64,000 nucleotides of DNA from contig NZ_JAHZTC010000010.1 of the NCBI RefSeq assembly GCF_019599265.1, positions 62,001 through 126,000 on the forward strand, read 5' to 3'. How positions within the stretch are numbered: the stretch's first letter is position 1; each line of letters starts with the position of its first letter. The notes under the pieces were generated by a model. It was not told the origin of the DNA, ran no database searches, and saw only the letters and a program-made list of their open reading frames with translations. Positions 25,479 to 33,614 of this stretch are shown here, one piece after another. A program made the position numbers and the translations under genes. Origin of the DNA: Pontibacter sp. HSC-14F20. GTDB taxonomy: Bacteria > Bacteroidota > Bacteroidia > Cytophagales > Hymenobacteraceae.

Positions 25479-25511
25479 AAAAAAGCCAGCCCCAAGAGGC
25501 TGGCTTTGCTT
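25479..25511 (-). terminator. Terminator of the folP-cdaA operon
   Basis: GCCAGCC-CCAAGA-GGCTGGC with AAAAAA on the left side, giving a U-run for minus-strand transcripts just after cdaA. Confidence 0.8.
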
Positions 25512-25528
25512 TTAATGCAGTTTATACC

Positions 25529-26374
25529 TTAAGCGGCACTCACCGACTTCTCGGCAGGAGCTGGAGCAGCAGCTGTTTTCTGGTCTGTGTCGAACAGGTA
25601 TTGGTTGAGTTTCACGCGCAGGTCGGCTGAGGAAAGGTTGCGGAATACCTCGGCATTGCGCACCAGCGCGATCTGGCCTGTTTCTTCTGATACCACAAGC
25701 ACCACACTGTCTGTCACTTCCGTAAGGCCAATGGCGGCGCGGTGACGAAGACCCATTGAAGCAGGTATATCGTTGTTCTCTGTTACGGGCAAAATACAGC
25801 GGGCCGCTTTGATGCGATTGCCCGAAATGATCACGGCACCATCGTGCAGCGGACTCGTCTTGTTAAAGATCGACATGAGCAGGCGCTTCGAGATCACAGC
25901 ATCGATCAGGTCACCGGACTCAGCGTAATATTTCAGTTCAGAACTCTTGGCAAACACAATCAGTGCTCCCGTATTTTTGGCGGCCAGCGATTTGGCGGCT
26001 TCTATAAAAGGAGTGAGGCTGAGCTTGTCAACCTGCTCCCGGCGCCACGCAAATCCCCAGAAGCGGTCGTGGTTGAGAGAGGTAGTTTTACCGATAAGCA
26101 AAAGAAAGCGCCGGATTTCGGGCTGGAACACGATGATGGCCGCCAGCACACCTACTCCCATAAACTGGCCGAGAATGATGCTGAGCAACTCCATACCTGC
26201 CGCCCTCACTACCAGGTATAGCAGGTATACGGACAGCAGCCCCAGGAAAATTTTGAGGGCCACGCTACCGGTCAGGAGCTTGTAGAGCTGGTAAAGCAAT
26301 ACTGTGACGAGCAGGATGTCGAGCACATCCAGCAACTCAATCTCCAAAAAACCCAGTGTAAATAAAGGAATCAA
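25529..26374 (-). CDS. cdaA: Diadenylate cyclase CdaA (c-di-AMP synthase)
   Basis: 281 residues. Three N-terminal membrane helices (~10-90) are followed by the DisA_N cyclase domain, which makes cyclic di-AMP from two ATP. Catalytic motifs are LHDGAVII (DGA) and GLRHRAAIGLTEVTDSVVLVVSEETG (RHR). IIVFQPEIRRFLLLIG lies between membrane and cyclase parts, as in CdaA. The start is TTG at 26374, overlapping the folP stop (TTGA), so it is translationally coupled. The more usual ybbR partner is missing next to it. Confidence 0.94.
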   Translation of the reverse strand: MIPLFTLGFLEIELLDVLDILLVTVLLYQLYKLLTGSVALKIFLGLLSVYLLYLVVRAAGMELLSIILGQFMGVGVLAAIIVFQPEIRRFLLLIGKTTSLNHDRFWGFAWRREQVDKLSLTPFIEAAKSLAAKNTGALIVFAKSSELKYYAESGDLIDAVISKRLLMSIFNKTSPLHDGAVIISGNRIKAARCILPVTENNDIPASMGLRHRAAIGLTEVTDSVVLVVSEETGQIALVRNAEVFRNLSSADLRVKLNQYLFDTDQKTAAAPAPAEKSVSAA

Positions 26375-27282
26375 TGCGTTACTTTCGTGTATAGTTGGAT
26401 AGTCTGTTTAGTTTCTTTTACGTCGTGCACCCGCAAAATGTCGGCGCCCTTTGTTAACGCGATGGTGTTAAGTGCTATTGTGCCAGCCAGTGCTTCAGAT
26501 TGGTCGATGCCCAGGTACTTGTAGGTCATAGACTTGCGGGATACTCCCACTAGTAACGGCAGCTCGAGTATACGAAGTTCCTCAAGGCGGCGCATTAGCT
26601 CAAAGTTCTGGTCCACGGTCTTGGCAAAACCGAAACCCGGGTCCAAAATAATGTCGTTCACACCAAGGTTTTTCAACTGTGCCACTTTAGCCTGCAACTC
26701 ATCAATCACGCCCAGCACCAGGTCATTATAATCCGTGAGGCTGTTCATGGTTTGCGGTGTGCCGCGCATATGCATGAGTATGTACGGCACCTGCAGTCGC
26801 GCCACGGTTTCGAACATGGCCTCATCCAGGTTGCCGCCCGAAATGTCGTTGATGATCGAGGCACCGGCCTGTATACTTGCTTCGGCCACTTCGGCCCGGA
26901 AGGTATCCACGGAAATAACAGCCTCCGGAAAATGCTGCATAACGGCTTCGACGGCAGGTATAACCCGGTCCAGTTCTTCGGCTACCGAGACCTCCACAGC
27001 ACCCGGTCGCGAAGAGTAACCTCCCAGGTCGAGGATATCAGCGCCGTCGCGCAGCATGCTTTCGGTGCGGTGCAATACATCGTCGAGAGAGCTGAGCCGG
27101 CTGCCGGCATAAAAGGAGTCAGGCGTAACGTTTAGGATGCCCATCACGAGCGGCGTGTCCAGCGAAAGGATTTTTCCGCGGCAGTTAAGTGTGCTTTTCC
27201 TTCGAAAAAACTTATCTTTCGATTCCAATGTTGGCGTATCTGTCAATCGTTTAAAATTAAAGCTAAAAAGTTGATTAGTCAA
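26371..27282 (-). CDS. folP: Dihydropteroate synthase
   Basis: Joins pABA to dihydropterin pyrophosphate in folate synthesis. Motifs: VMGILNVTPDSFYAGSRL, DGADILDLGGYSSRPGA, ISVDTFRAEVAEASIQAG, INDISGG, MHMRGTPQTM, DPGFGFAKT and GVSRKS, all as in the TIM-barrel enzyme. There is no ATG before the core: candidate TTG starts lie at 27282, 27246 and 27228. The minus strand has TTTG-N20-TAATTTTA (about 27285 to 27254), which would place the promoter downstream of 27282. I therefore favour 27228 (LESKDKFFRRKS). The frame as listed overlaps the divergent DUF1599 start. Confidence 0.92.
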   Translation of the reverse strand: MTNQLFSFNFKRLTDTPTLESKDKFFRRKSTLNCRGKILSLDTPLVMGILNVTPDSFYAGSRLSSLDDVLHRTESMLRDGADILDLGGYSSRPGAVEVSVAEELDRVIPAVEAVMQHFPEAVISVDTFRAEVAEASIQAGASIINDISGGNLDEAMFETVARLQVPYILMHMRGTPQTMNSLTDYNDLVLGVIDELQAKVAQLKNLGVNDIILDPGFGFAKTVDQNFELMRRLEELRILELPLLVGVSRKSMTYKYLGIDQSEALAGTIALNTIALTKGADILRVHDVKETKQTIQLYTKVTH

Positions 27283-27825
27283 ACACTCCAGGAATATAAT
27301 CAGGTAGTAAACCGCTGCAAAGATACCTTCGTCAAGAAGACCAAAGATTACGGCACCGCCTGGCGCGTGCTGCGCCTGTCATCCATCACCGACCAGATCT
27401 TTATCAAGGCGCAGCGCATCCGCTCCATTCAGGAGAAGGGCAAACAAATGGTGGAGGATGACATCCGCGACGAATTTGTGGGTATTATCAATTACTGCGT
27501 GATCGCCCTGATGCAGCTTGGTCTGCAGGAGAGTGACGAACTGACGCTTTCGGCAGAGGAAGTGGAGCGCATGTACACCACCCATATTGAGGAAAACATC
27601 AAACTACTCAACGCCAAAAACCATGACTACGGCGAGGCCTGGCGCGACATGCGCGTGAGCTCCATCACTGACATTATTCTGATGAAGCTCTACCGCACCA
27701 AGCAAATAGAAGACAACGAAGGCCATACCCTGATCTCGGAAGGCGTGGAAGCCAACTACCGCGATATGATTAACTACGCCGTGTTCGCTCTGATAAAATC
27801 GGGCTTTGCGGAAACAGTGAAGTAA
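27271..27825 (+). CDS. DUF1599 protein with two internal repeats
   Basis: 184 residues made of two similar halves: FVKKTKDYGTAWRVLRLSS then ITDQIFIKAQRIRSIQ, and LLNAKNHDYGEAWRDMRVSS then ITDIILMKLYRTKQIE. This is the DUF1599 (nucleotide modification associated domain) pattern, with the conserved DYG-x-AWR. It is all-alpha and cytoplasmic. Start is TTG 27271, which gives the family-like MISQTLQEYNQVV. It is divergent to folP with overlapping start regions. Function unproven. Confidence 0.8.
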   Translation: MISQTLQEYNQVVNRCKDTFVKKTKDYGTAWRVLRLSSITDQIFIKAQRIRSIQEKGKQMVEDDIRDEFVGIINYCVIALMQLGLQESDELTLSAEEVERMYTTHIEENIKLLNAKNHDYGEAWRDMRVSSITDIILMKLYRTKQIEDNEGHTLISEGVEANYRDMINYAVFALIKSGFAETVK

Positions 27826-27846
27826 GGTATAGCCTGTGTACAAACA

Positions 27847-27928
27847 TGTCATCTCGACCCTTTGGAGAGATCTGGAGTTTTTAATCCACGATAACGCTTC
27901 AGATTTCTCAATAGCGTTCGAAATGACA
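27847..27928. repeat. REP-like palindromic repeat element, 82 bp
   Basis: Ends TGTCATCTCGA / TCGAAATGACA form an imperfect terminal inverted repeat. Inside it GGAGAGATCTG pairs with CAGATTTCTC. The sequence class (TGTCAT-Y-TCGA ... GAGAAATCT ... TCGAAATGACA) is familiar to me as a widely dispersed intergenic element in Bacteroidota genomes. Only one copy is evident in this window and no RAYT transposase is present. Confidence 0.75.
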
Positions 27929-28017
27929 ATACTCTAAAATAGAAGATATTAGGAGGTATAGGTGATCCGGTATTGTGGTTTCCTAAACTCCCACATACTT
28001 AAAATCTCAAACTCAAA

Positions 28018-29109
28018 ATGCGACACATCACTAAGTTTTTCTGGCTCTTTGTAGGAGTTCTCTTCATCTTCTCGGGCATGATCAAGATCAACGACCCGGT
28101 AGGTACGGCCATCAAACTGGAGGAGTACTTTGAGGTATTCGCCCATGATTTTTCACCGGTGTTTTTGTCGCTGGTGCCGGCGGCGCTGTTTCTGTCCATC
28201 TTCCTGAGTGCGGCCGAAATTGTGCTGGGCGTGGCGCTGCTTATCCGCTGGAAACTGAAAGAAGTGCTGTGGTTGCTGCTGGCCATGATCGTTTTCTTTA
28301 CCTTCCTGACCTTTTTCTCAGCATACTTCAACAAAGTAACCGACTGCGGCTGCTTCGGCGATGCCATCAAACTCACGCCTTGGGAGTCGTTTACCAAAGA
28401 CATCGTGCTGCTGGTGATGATCGTTTGGCTGCTTATCAATAAACGTTACCTGCAGCCGTTGGTGCAGCCTAAAGTGGGCGCGGTCGTAACAGCACTTACT
28501 GCCTTGATTTCGGTAGGCATCGGCTGGTATGCTTATGAGCACCTGCCTTATGTCGACTTCCGCGCTTATAAAATAGGCAACAACATTCCTGCCCTTATGA
28601 AACCTTCGGCACCACTGCGCTACAAGTATGTGATGGTGAAAGACGGACAGGAGCAGGAGTTCGAGGACTACCCGATGGACGATGCCTATACCTTTAAAGA
28701 GATGGTTGCCGTGAATCCGGAGGATGGCCCCAAGATTACCGACTTCAACGTGTGGAACGATCAGGGAGACTTCACACAAGAGATTTTGAGCGGTAAAAAG
28801 CTGCTCGTGATCGTGCATAGTGTGGACAAAGCCAACCGCAGCAACATCGATAAAATAACCAAACTGGTGCGGGAAGCCGAGCAGCAAGGTATAACCCCGG
28901 TTGTCATCACCTCGTCTGGCCACCTGGAGTTTGAGGCTTTCCGTCACGAAGTGAGTCTGGCCGCGCCTTATTTCTTCGGTGACGGTACTGTACTTAAAAC
29001 CATGATGCGCTCCAACCCCGGCACTATGCTGCTGGAAGACGGCACCGTGAAAGGCATGTGGCATCACAACGATACGCCCGAAGTGTCGGAACTGGTGAGC
29101 TTGCTGTAA
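28018..29109 (+). CDS. DoxX/BT_3928-like membrane protein
   Basis: 363 residues. The N-terminal ~150 residues form four helices of the DoxX/MauE type: FSGMIKINDPVGTAIKLEEY and the conserved cysteine motif NKVTDCGCFGDAIKLTPWESF. A fifth helix follows (~155-175). A large C-terminal region (~190-363) looks thioredoxin-like (KLLVIVHSVDKANRSN, TPVVITSSGHLEFEAF) but lacks a CxxC. Such proteins probably work in quinone or thiol redox chemistry at the membrane; that is inference. aroK starts 15 bases after its stop. Confidence 0.75.
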   Translation: MRHITKFFWLFVGVLFIFSGMIKINDPVGTAIKLEEYFEVFAHDFSPVFLSLVPAALFLSIFLSAAEIVLGVALLIRWKLKEVLWLLLAMIVFFTFLTFFSAYFNKVTDCGCFGDAIKLTPWESFTKDIVLLVMIVWLLINKRYLQPLVQPKVGAVVTALTALISVGIGWYAYEHLPYVDFRAYKIGNNIPALMKPSAPLRYKYVMVKDGQEQEFEDYPMDDAYTFKEMVAVNPEDGPKITDFNVWNDQGDFTQEILSGKKLLVIVHSVDKANRSNIDKITKLVREAEQQGITPVVITSSGHLEFEAFRHEVSLAAPYFFGDGTVLKTMMRSNPGTMLLEDGTVKGMWHHNDTPEVSELVSLL

Positions 29110-29124
29110 GCGAAACGCTATACC

Positions 29125-29646
29125 TTGGCTTTGAACACGCAGCGCATTTTCCTGATCGGTATGATGGGAGCCGGCAAGACCACGCTGGGACGTGAGCTGG
29201 CCGGGCGGCTCGGCTATACGTTCGTAGACCTCGACGAGTACATCGAGCAACAGGAAGGCTATAGCATTACGCAACTGTTTGAGGCGGGGGGGCAGGAGTT
29301 ATTTAGGCAAAAGGAACGGCAGGCGCTGGAGGCAGTGGCTCAGGAGTTCGAGCGCGTCATTGTCGCTACCGGCGGTGGCACCCCCTGCTTCTTCGATAAC
29401 ATGATTTTTATCAACCAGCATGGCACCAGCATCTTTCTGGATGTGCCGGCTGAGGAACTTACCCAACGCCTGCTTGCGACAGATCTACGTCAGCGCCCCC
29501 TGCTGGCTCAAAAAAACGAAGTGGAGCTGAAGGATTTCATAGTCAAAACATTAGCTGCACGACGGGTATTCTACAAACAGGCCAGGTATACGGTATCGGG
29601 AAAAAGGTATAACATTGAACGATTAGAATCGTTAGTTAAACCATAA
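29125..29646 (+). CDS. aroK: Shikimate kinase
   Basis: 173 residues. Phosphorylates shikimate at O3 in the chorismate pathway. Walker A is GMMGAGKTTLG (~11-21), shikimate site DLDEYIEQ, FRQKERQALE, ATGGGTPCF and the lid DLRQRPLL. Two TTG codons (29125 and 29131) can start it; no ATG fits. Closely spaced after the DoxX-like gene, so probably cotranscribed. Confidence 0.92.
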   Translation: MALNTQRIFLIGMMGAGKTTLGRELAGRLGYTFVDLDEYIEQQEGYSITQLFEAGGQELFRQKERQALEAVAQEFERVIVATGGGTPCFFDNMIFINQHGTSIFLDVPAEELTQRLLATDLRQRPLLAQKNEVELKDFIVKTLAARRVFYKQARYTVSGKRYNIERLESLVKP

Positions 29647-29753
29647 TAAAAACTCCGCGTTACCGCTTATGTATTGCAGCGGATAAATACATACGGTATA
29701 CCTAATATTTGACTAATTTTGCAGTTAAAATCCGTTTTTAGCAAAACCTGACT

Positions 29754-30368
29754 ATGAAACCCAATCACAAAGGACAAGCCCAGATATTCCAGAACCCTGT
29801 GCTGGAAAGACTGACACGTACACACATCGCACTACCAATTTCCATTTTTATCGTCATCGCTATCGGGCTGATTTACTATGGTATAACATACAGTTTTATT
29901 AATGTGCTGGAGGCGATCGGCTTCTTTCTGCTGGGCTGGCTTATTTTCTCCCTGATCGAGTATTGTGCGCACCGTTTCGTGTTTCACATGGAAACCGACA
30001 CACCTATGAAGGAACGCATCCAGTATACCTTCCACGGCAATCACCACGAGTACCCGAAAGACAAAGAGCGCCTGGCCATGCCGCCAATCGTGAGTTTGTT
30101 CATCGCTTCGTTCTTCTTCTTTGTGTTCAAGCTGATCTTCGGGCAATTTGTGTTTGGCGTAGTGGCCGGTTTGCTGTTTGGCTATGCGCTATACCTGTTT
30201 GTGCACTACGCGGTACATGCCTATGCGCCGCCCAAAAATTTCCTGAAGCAACTCTGGATCCACCACAGCATTCACCACTACAAAGATCCCAACGTGGCTT
30301 ACGGCGTGTCGTCGCCGCTATGGGACTACATATTGGGTACTATGCCGAAGCGTACAAATGCAAAGTAG
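29754..30368 (+). CDS. Membrane fatty acid hydroxylase (sterol desaturase superfamily)
   Basis: 204 residues with about four membrane helices and the full di-iron histidine set: HRFVFH, HGNHHEYPKD, HYAVHAY and HHSIHHYKD. The short length and HGNHHEYP resemble the fatty acid 2-hydroxylase type that acts on sphingolipid or fatty acyl chains; Cytophagales make such lipids, which fits. The exact substrate is inferred. Confidence 0.87.
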   Translation: MKPNHKGQAQIFQNPVLERLTRTHIALPISIFIVIAIGLIYYGITYSFINVLEAIGFFLLGWLIFSLIEYCAHRFVFHMETDTPMKERIQYTFHGNHHEYPKDKERLAMPPIVSLFIASFFFFVFKLIFGQFVFGVVAGLLFGYALYLFVHYAVHAYAPPKNFLKQLWIHHSIHHYKDPNVAYGVSSPLWDYILGTMPKRTNAK

Positions 30369-30391
30369 TTTCCAGGTATAGATAAATCAAA

Positions 30392-30413
30392 AAGGGAGCC
30401 GATTGGCTCCCTT
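30392..30413. terminator. Bidirectional terminator
   Basis: AAGGGAGCC-GATT-GGCTCCCTT with A- and T-rich flanks, between convergent genes. An AGGTATAG copy abuts it. Confidence 0.8.
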
Positions 30414-30434
30414 TTCTTTTGTTAGGTATTGCGG

Positions 30435-30605
30435 TTATCGTCTGAAGCGGCTGAACAGCCAGCCCACCAGGGCTACGATCAGAACGATGATGATAAGTGC
30501 TGTCCACATGCCAGCCTGGAAGATGTCTCCGATTAATTCGCAGCTGCTCATGGTAACTGCCATCAGTACAAACAGAATTGGCAGGTATAATCTTATATTT
30601 TTCAT
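30435..30605 (-). CDS. Small lipoprotein-like membrane protein, 56 aa
   Basis: From ATG 30605: MKNIRLYLPILFVLMAVTMS then SCELIGDIFQAG and a second hydrophobic helix ending in WLFSRFRR. The MSSC could be a lipobox. Many Bacteroidota encode such a small protein of one lipobox and one helix. Function unknown. Confidence 0.6.
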   Translation of the reverse strand: MKNIRLYLPILFVLMAVTMSSCELIGDIFQAGMWTALIIIVLIVALVGWLFSRFRR

Positions 30606-30770
30606 GGTCTTGTTTAGTTTAAGTTGACAGCACAGCATTTGCACTCTATAAAGCACATGGCCGTGGCTAATATGACGAAGTGGTCATATATATCAGATAC
30701 TTGCTTTTATGGGAAAAGGTTGGATTTGGGGCGGTAACAAGCCGGCCGGGAATGACTGAGAGGACATAAA

Positions 30771-30801
30771 ACAAAAAAGCCACTCGATTGAGTGGCTTTT
30801 T
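30771..30801 (-). terminator. Terminator after tRNA-Asn
   Basis: AAAAAGCCACTC-GATT-GAGTGGCTTTTT directly beyond the 3' end of the tRNA on the minus strand. Confidence 0.85.
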
Positions 30802-30802
30802 G

Positions 30803-30876
30803 CTCCCCCTCCTGGGCTCGAACCAGGGACCCCCTGATTAACAGTCAGGTGCTCTAACCAACTGAGCTAAGGAGGA
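30803..30876 (-). tRNA. tRNA-Asn (GTT)
   Basis: 74-nt cloverleaf on the minus strand. Acceptor TCCTCCT pairs with AGGGGGA, with discriminator G. D arm is AGCTCAGTTGGTTAGAGC, the anticodon loop CTGTTAA has anticodon GTT, and the T arm contains GGTTCGAGCC. The CCA end is not encoded. Confidence 0.95.
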
Positions 30877-31013
30877 ATGTTTTTTTATGTTCAGTGACGG
30901 CCTCTACCGTCGAATGATGGTGCAATATTACGGCGCGAAAGCTTACTACGCAAGTACTGGACCAAAAAATATTTTGAGTGAACTGTAAATGATTGTGAAT
31001 CAATCTGAAAATT

Positions 31014-31466
31014 TTAATTGAAAATGGAGAGCAGCGAGCCGTTTAGCGCGGTGCGGTATTGCCTGAGCCCATATACAGCAGGGCCGGTCATTACGCCACC
31101 CTGAAAATTGAACTGCGATCCGCAGCAATTGTCCACAATAAAGAGGTTAGACTGGTCTGCCTCTACCTGACCGCAGGGTGCGCCCGCAGTAGGGTCATAG
31201 GGGCAGGCCCGCTCAAAAGCCAGGTATAGGTTTGCGTTCTGCCGGATCACGATAATGCCCTTGTAACCGGAGTTCAGGTATACGTAGCCACCGTCCTGCC
31301 GCAAGCGTGTGTACAGTTGGCTGTTTACGTTGATCTGTTCGCTTACCGGCACGTTGGGTATACCTGGCCCCGGGTTATCGCTGCCGCAGGAGGCGAGCAG
31401 CACCAGGGCAAGCAGGCAGACGAGCTTACTGATACTCGTAGAAGCCTTTGCCAGATTTGCGGCCAT
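31014..31466 (-). CDS. Rieske-like lipoprotein without histidine ligands
   Basis: 150 residues from ATG 31466 (MAANLAKASTSISKLVC). The signal ends LLASCGS, a lipobox. The second half has the Rieske beta-fold layout: YKGIIVIRQNANLYLAFERACPYDP and DNCCGSQFNFQGGVMTGPA. Where a [2Fe-2S] Rieske protein has CxH and CxxH, this has CPYD and CCGSQF, so no histidine ligands. It probably does not carry a normal Rieske cluster. The start overlaps the 3' end of the upstream dehydrogenase by 41 bases. Confidence 0.65.
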   Translation of the reverse strand: MAANLAKASTSISKLVCLLALVLLASCGSDNPGPGIPNVPVSEQINVNSQLYTRLRQDGGYVYLNSGYKGIIVIRQNANLYLAFERACPYDPTAGAPCGQVEADQSNLFIVDNCCGSQFNFQGGVMTGPAVYGLRQYRTALNGSLLSIFN

Positions 31467-32283
31467 GGTGGCCGGCATCCACTTTCTGCTGCTGTATGCG
31501 GCTCGGTCTGAATTTTGGGTCATAATGGAAAGCCTCAAACATGGAGGAGGTGACAGAATAATTGGTGTCTACGCCGATCAGGTCCATCAGTTCGAAGGGG
31601 CCCATCTTGAAGCCGCTGGCCTGCATGAGTCGGTCTATACCTTTGGCATCGGCCACACCTTCTTCAAGCAGCTTGAGTCCCTCCACGTAGAAGTGGCGTG
31701 CCACCCGGTTCACAATAAAGCCAGGTGCGTCCTTGGCCATTACCGGCTTCTTCTCCAGTTTCAGAGCCAACTGCCTGATGGTTTCAGCTACCTCCGGTGA
31801 TGTGGCGGCTCCTGAGATCACTTCCACCAGCTTCATGATATGGGCCGGATTAAAGAAGTGCATACCTACTACCCGCTCCGGGTGCGGTATACCGGCCGCG
31901 ATGCGTGTAATAGGTATAGACGACGTATTAGAAGCGAAAATGGTATCCGGCGTGTTCACCGCATCCAGGTCCTTGAAAATGCTCTGCTTCACCTCCAGGC
32001 GCTCTACCACGGCTTCTATGATAACATCGCAACTCAGTTGTAGTGTATCGCCGGTATAAGTAAGATTTGCCAAAGCTGCCTGTTTCTCAGCCTCAGTCAG
32101 CTTACCACGCTCAATCCCTTTGTCGAGGTTTTTGATGGTAGTGGCTTTGGCCTTCTGCAGCACCTGCGCATTGATATCGAACAGGATGGTCTTATACCCG
32201 GCCTGCGCACAGATCTGCGCAATGCCCTGCCCCATGGTGCCGGCACCTACTATACCTATCGTTTTGATGTTCTCAAACTTCAT
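31426..32283 (-). CDS. 3-hydroxybutyryl-CoA / 3-hydroxyacyl-CoA dehydrogenase
   Basis: 285 residues. NAD-dependent, with the N-terminal Rossmann motif IGIVGAGTMGQGIAQICA. FASNTSSIPITRIA, ERVVGMHFFNPAHIMKLVEVI (catalytic His and Asn) and a C-terminal dimerisation domain with KDAPGFIVNRVARHFYVE also match. It acts in beta-oxidation, polyhydroxybutyrate or phenylacetate routes; no neighbouring gene settles which. Confidence 0.92.
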   Translation of the reverse strand: MKFENIKTIGIVGAGTMGQGIAQICAQAGYKTILFDINAQVLQKAKATTIKNLDKGIERGKLTEAEKQAALANLTYTGDTLQLSCDVIIEAVVERLEVKQSIFKDLDAVNTPDTIFASNTSSIPITRIAAGIPHPERVVGMHFFNPAHIMKLVEVISGAATSPEVAETIRQLALKLEKKPVMAKDAPGFIVNRVARHFYVEGLKLLEEGVADAKGIDRLMQASGFKMGPFELMDLIGVDTNYSVTSSMFEAFHYDPKFRPSRIQQQKVDAGHHGRKSGKGFYEYQ

Positions 32284-32374
32284 CGCTTTGATTGTCTGTT
32301 AAATAAAATGAGTGAATGCGCTGCTATACTTACAAACAAAACATTCACTCATTCGCTCAATCACTCATTCAAAC

Positions 32375-33403
32375 CTAAATCACCCCCTTAAACTGCCGCA
32401 GGAAACGCACGTCATTTTCGGTGAACAGGCGCAGATCTTTGATCTGGTAGCGGAGCATGGTGATGCGCTCAATGCCCATACCGAAAGCAAAGCCTGTGTA
32501 TACCTCCGGATCGATGCCGCAGTTGCTGAGCACATTCGGGTCTACCATACCAGCACCGCCAATCTCTACCCAACCCGATTGCTTGCAGATGTTGCAGCCT
32601 TCGCCTTTGCAGATGAGGCACGAAATATCGATCTCGGCGCTCGGCTCAGTGAACGGGAAGAACGACGGACGGAAACGGATTTTGGTCTCCTGCCCGAACA
32701 TCTCCTTGGCAAAATAATAAAGCGTTTCTTTCAGGTCTTTGAAGCTCACGCCTTTGTTCACATACAGGCCTTCCACTTGCTGGAAAACCATGTGCGCACG
32801 GGCCGAAATGGCTTCGTTGCGGTATACGCGGCCCGGCATGATGCTACGCAGCGGCGGCTGGTTGTTTTCCATCAGGCGCACCTGCACGTTGGAGGTATGG
32901 GTACGAAGCAATTTGTCGCGGTCTTCGCTCAGGAAGAAAGTATCCTGCATTTCGCGGGCCGGGTGGTTTTCAGGGAAGTTGAGCGCCGTAAAGTTGTGCC
33001 AGTCATCCTCAATTTCTGATCCATCGGCCACGTTGAAGCCGATGCGCTCGAAAATACGCACGATCTCGGCACGCACCAGCGAAAGCGGGTGGCGGGTACC
33101 CAGGGTGTTAGGTATAGGAGGTAGCGTAAAGTCAAAAGCGTTCTCGGCTTCAGAACCAGCGCTGGCGTTGCTTAGCTGCTCCTGCGCCTCGTCGAAACGG
33201 GCTTGTGCGCGGTTTTTGAGCTGGTTCAGCTCCTGGCCCACCTGGCGGCGCTGCTCCGGCGCTACTTTTTTAAGGTCATCGAAAAGGGCGGCGATGGCAC
33301 CTTTGCGACCCATGTATGCAATGCGGAATTGCTCCAGTTCGGCAGCGCTTGTCAGCTGCGCAGCCTCTATCTCTTGTGCTACTCTCTGTATATTCTCAAC
33401 CAT
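32375..33403 (-). CDS. pheS: Phenylalanyl-tRNA synthetase alpha subunit
   Basis: 342 residues from ATG 33403 (MVENIQRVAQEIEAAQLTSA); the longer frame is not needed. An N-terminal coiled coil (~1-90) binds tRNA. The class II core has HPLSLVRAEIVRIFERIGF, ENHPAREMQDTFFL, a PGRVYRNEAISARAHMVFQQ motif 2 and GFAFGMGIERITML motif 3. A CICKGEGCNICKQSGW zinc-like knuckle is present (C-x-x-C repeats), as in some PheS. pheT is not in the window. Confidence 0.95.
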   Translation of the reverse strand: MVENIQRVAQEIEAAQLTSAAELEQFRIAYMGRKGAIAALFDDLKKVAPEQRRQVGQELNQLKNRAQARFDEAQEQLSNASAGSEAENAFDFTLPPIPNTLGTRHPLSLVRAEIVRIFERIGFNVADGSEIEDDWHNFTALNFPENHPAREMQDTFFLSEDRDKLLRTHTSNVQVRLMENNQPPLRSIMPGRVYRNEAISARAHMVFQQVEGLYVNKGVSFKDLKETLYYFAKEMFGQETKIRFRPSFFPFTEPSAEIDISCLICKGEGCNICKQSGWVEIGGAGMVDPNVLSNCGIDPEVYTGFAFGMGIERITMLRYQIKDLRLFTENDVRFLRQFKGVI

Positions 33404-33471
33404 AGTATGCAAAGATAATAATTTGAGAAATGCGAACGCCAAAATAAGGCGCTTTGCTAAACCTTGCCATT

Positions 33472-33523
33472 CGGTAAACAAATGTTATCTTGGTTTACCG
33501 ACGCTAACTGGCCGTTTACCGAC
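33472..33523. promoter_or_regulatory. Three GTTTACCG elements phased at 21 bp (candidate LytTR operator)
   Basis: CGGTAAAC (inverted) at 33472-33479, GTTTACCGAC at 33493-33502 and again at 33514-33523. Starts are exactly 21 bp apart. They lie just upstream of the promoter at 33551. LytTR-type regulators bind ~9-bp direct repeats with this period, and a LytTR regulator is encoded at 35494. Confidence 0.65.
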
Positions 33524-33550
33524 TTCTGTCCAAAGGTAGCCTAATAGCCA

Positions 33551-33581
33551 TTGAGTTGATCTGGGGCATCTTATACCTTTG
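33551..33581 (+). promoter_or_regulatory. Promoter of the LiaF-like / LytS / LytTR operon
   Basis: TTG (33551-33553), 20-base spacer, TACCTTTG (33574-33581): a full match to the Bacteroidota consensus, 33 bases before the ATG at 33615. Confidence 0.7.
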
Positions 33582-33614
33582 GAACAGAAACTGAAACTAA
33601 AGCGAAATAAAACC

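Noticed and set aside
28318-29274. 318-residue minus-strand open frame
   Set aside because: Antisense to the DoxX-like gene and aroK, both of which have clear motifs.
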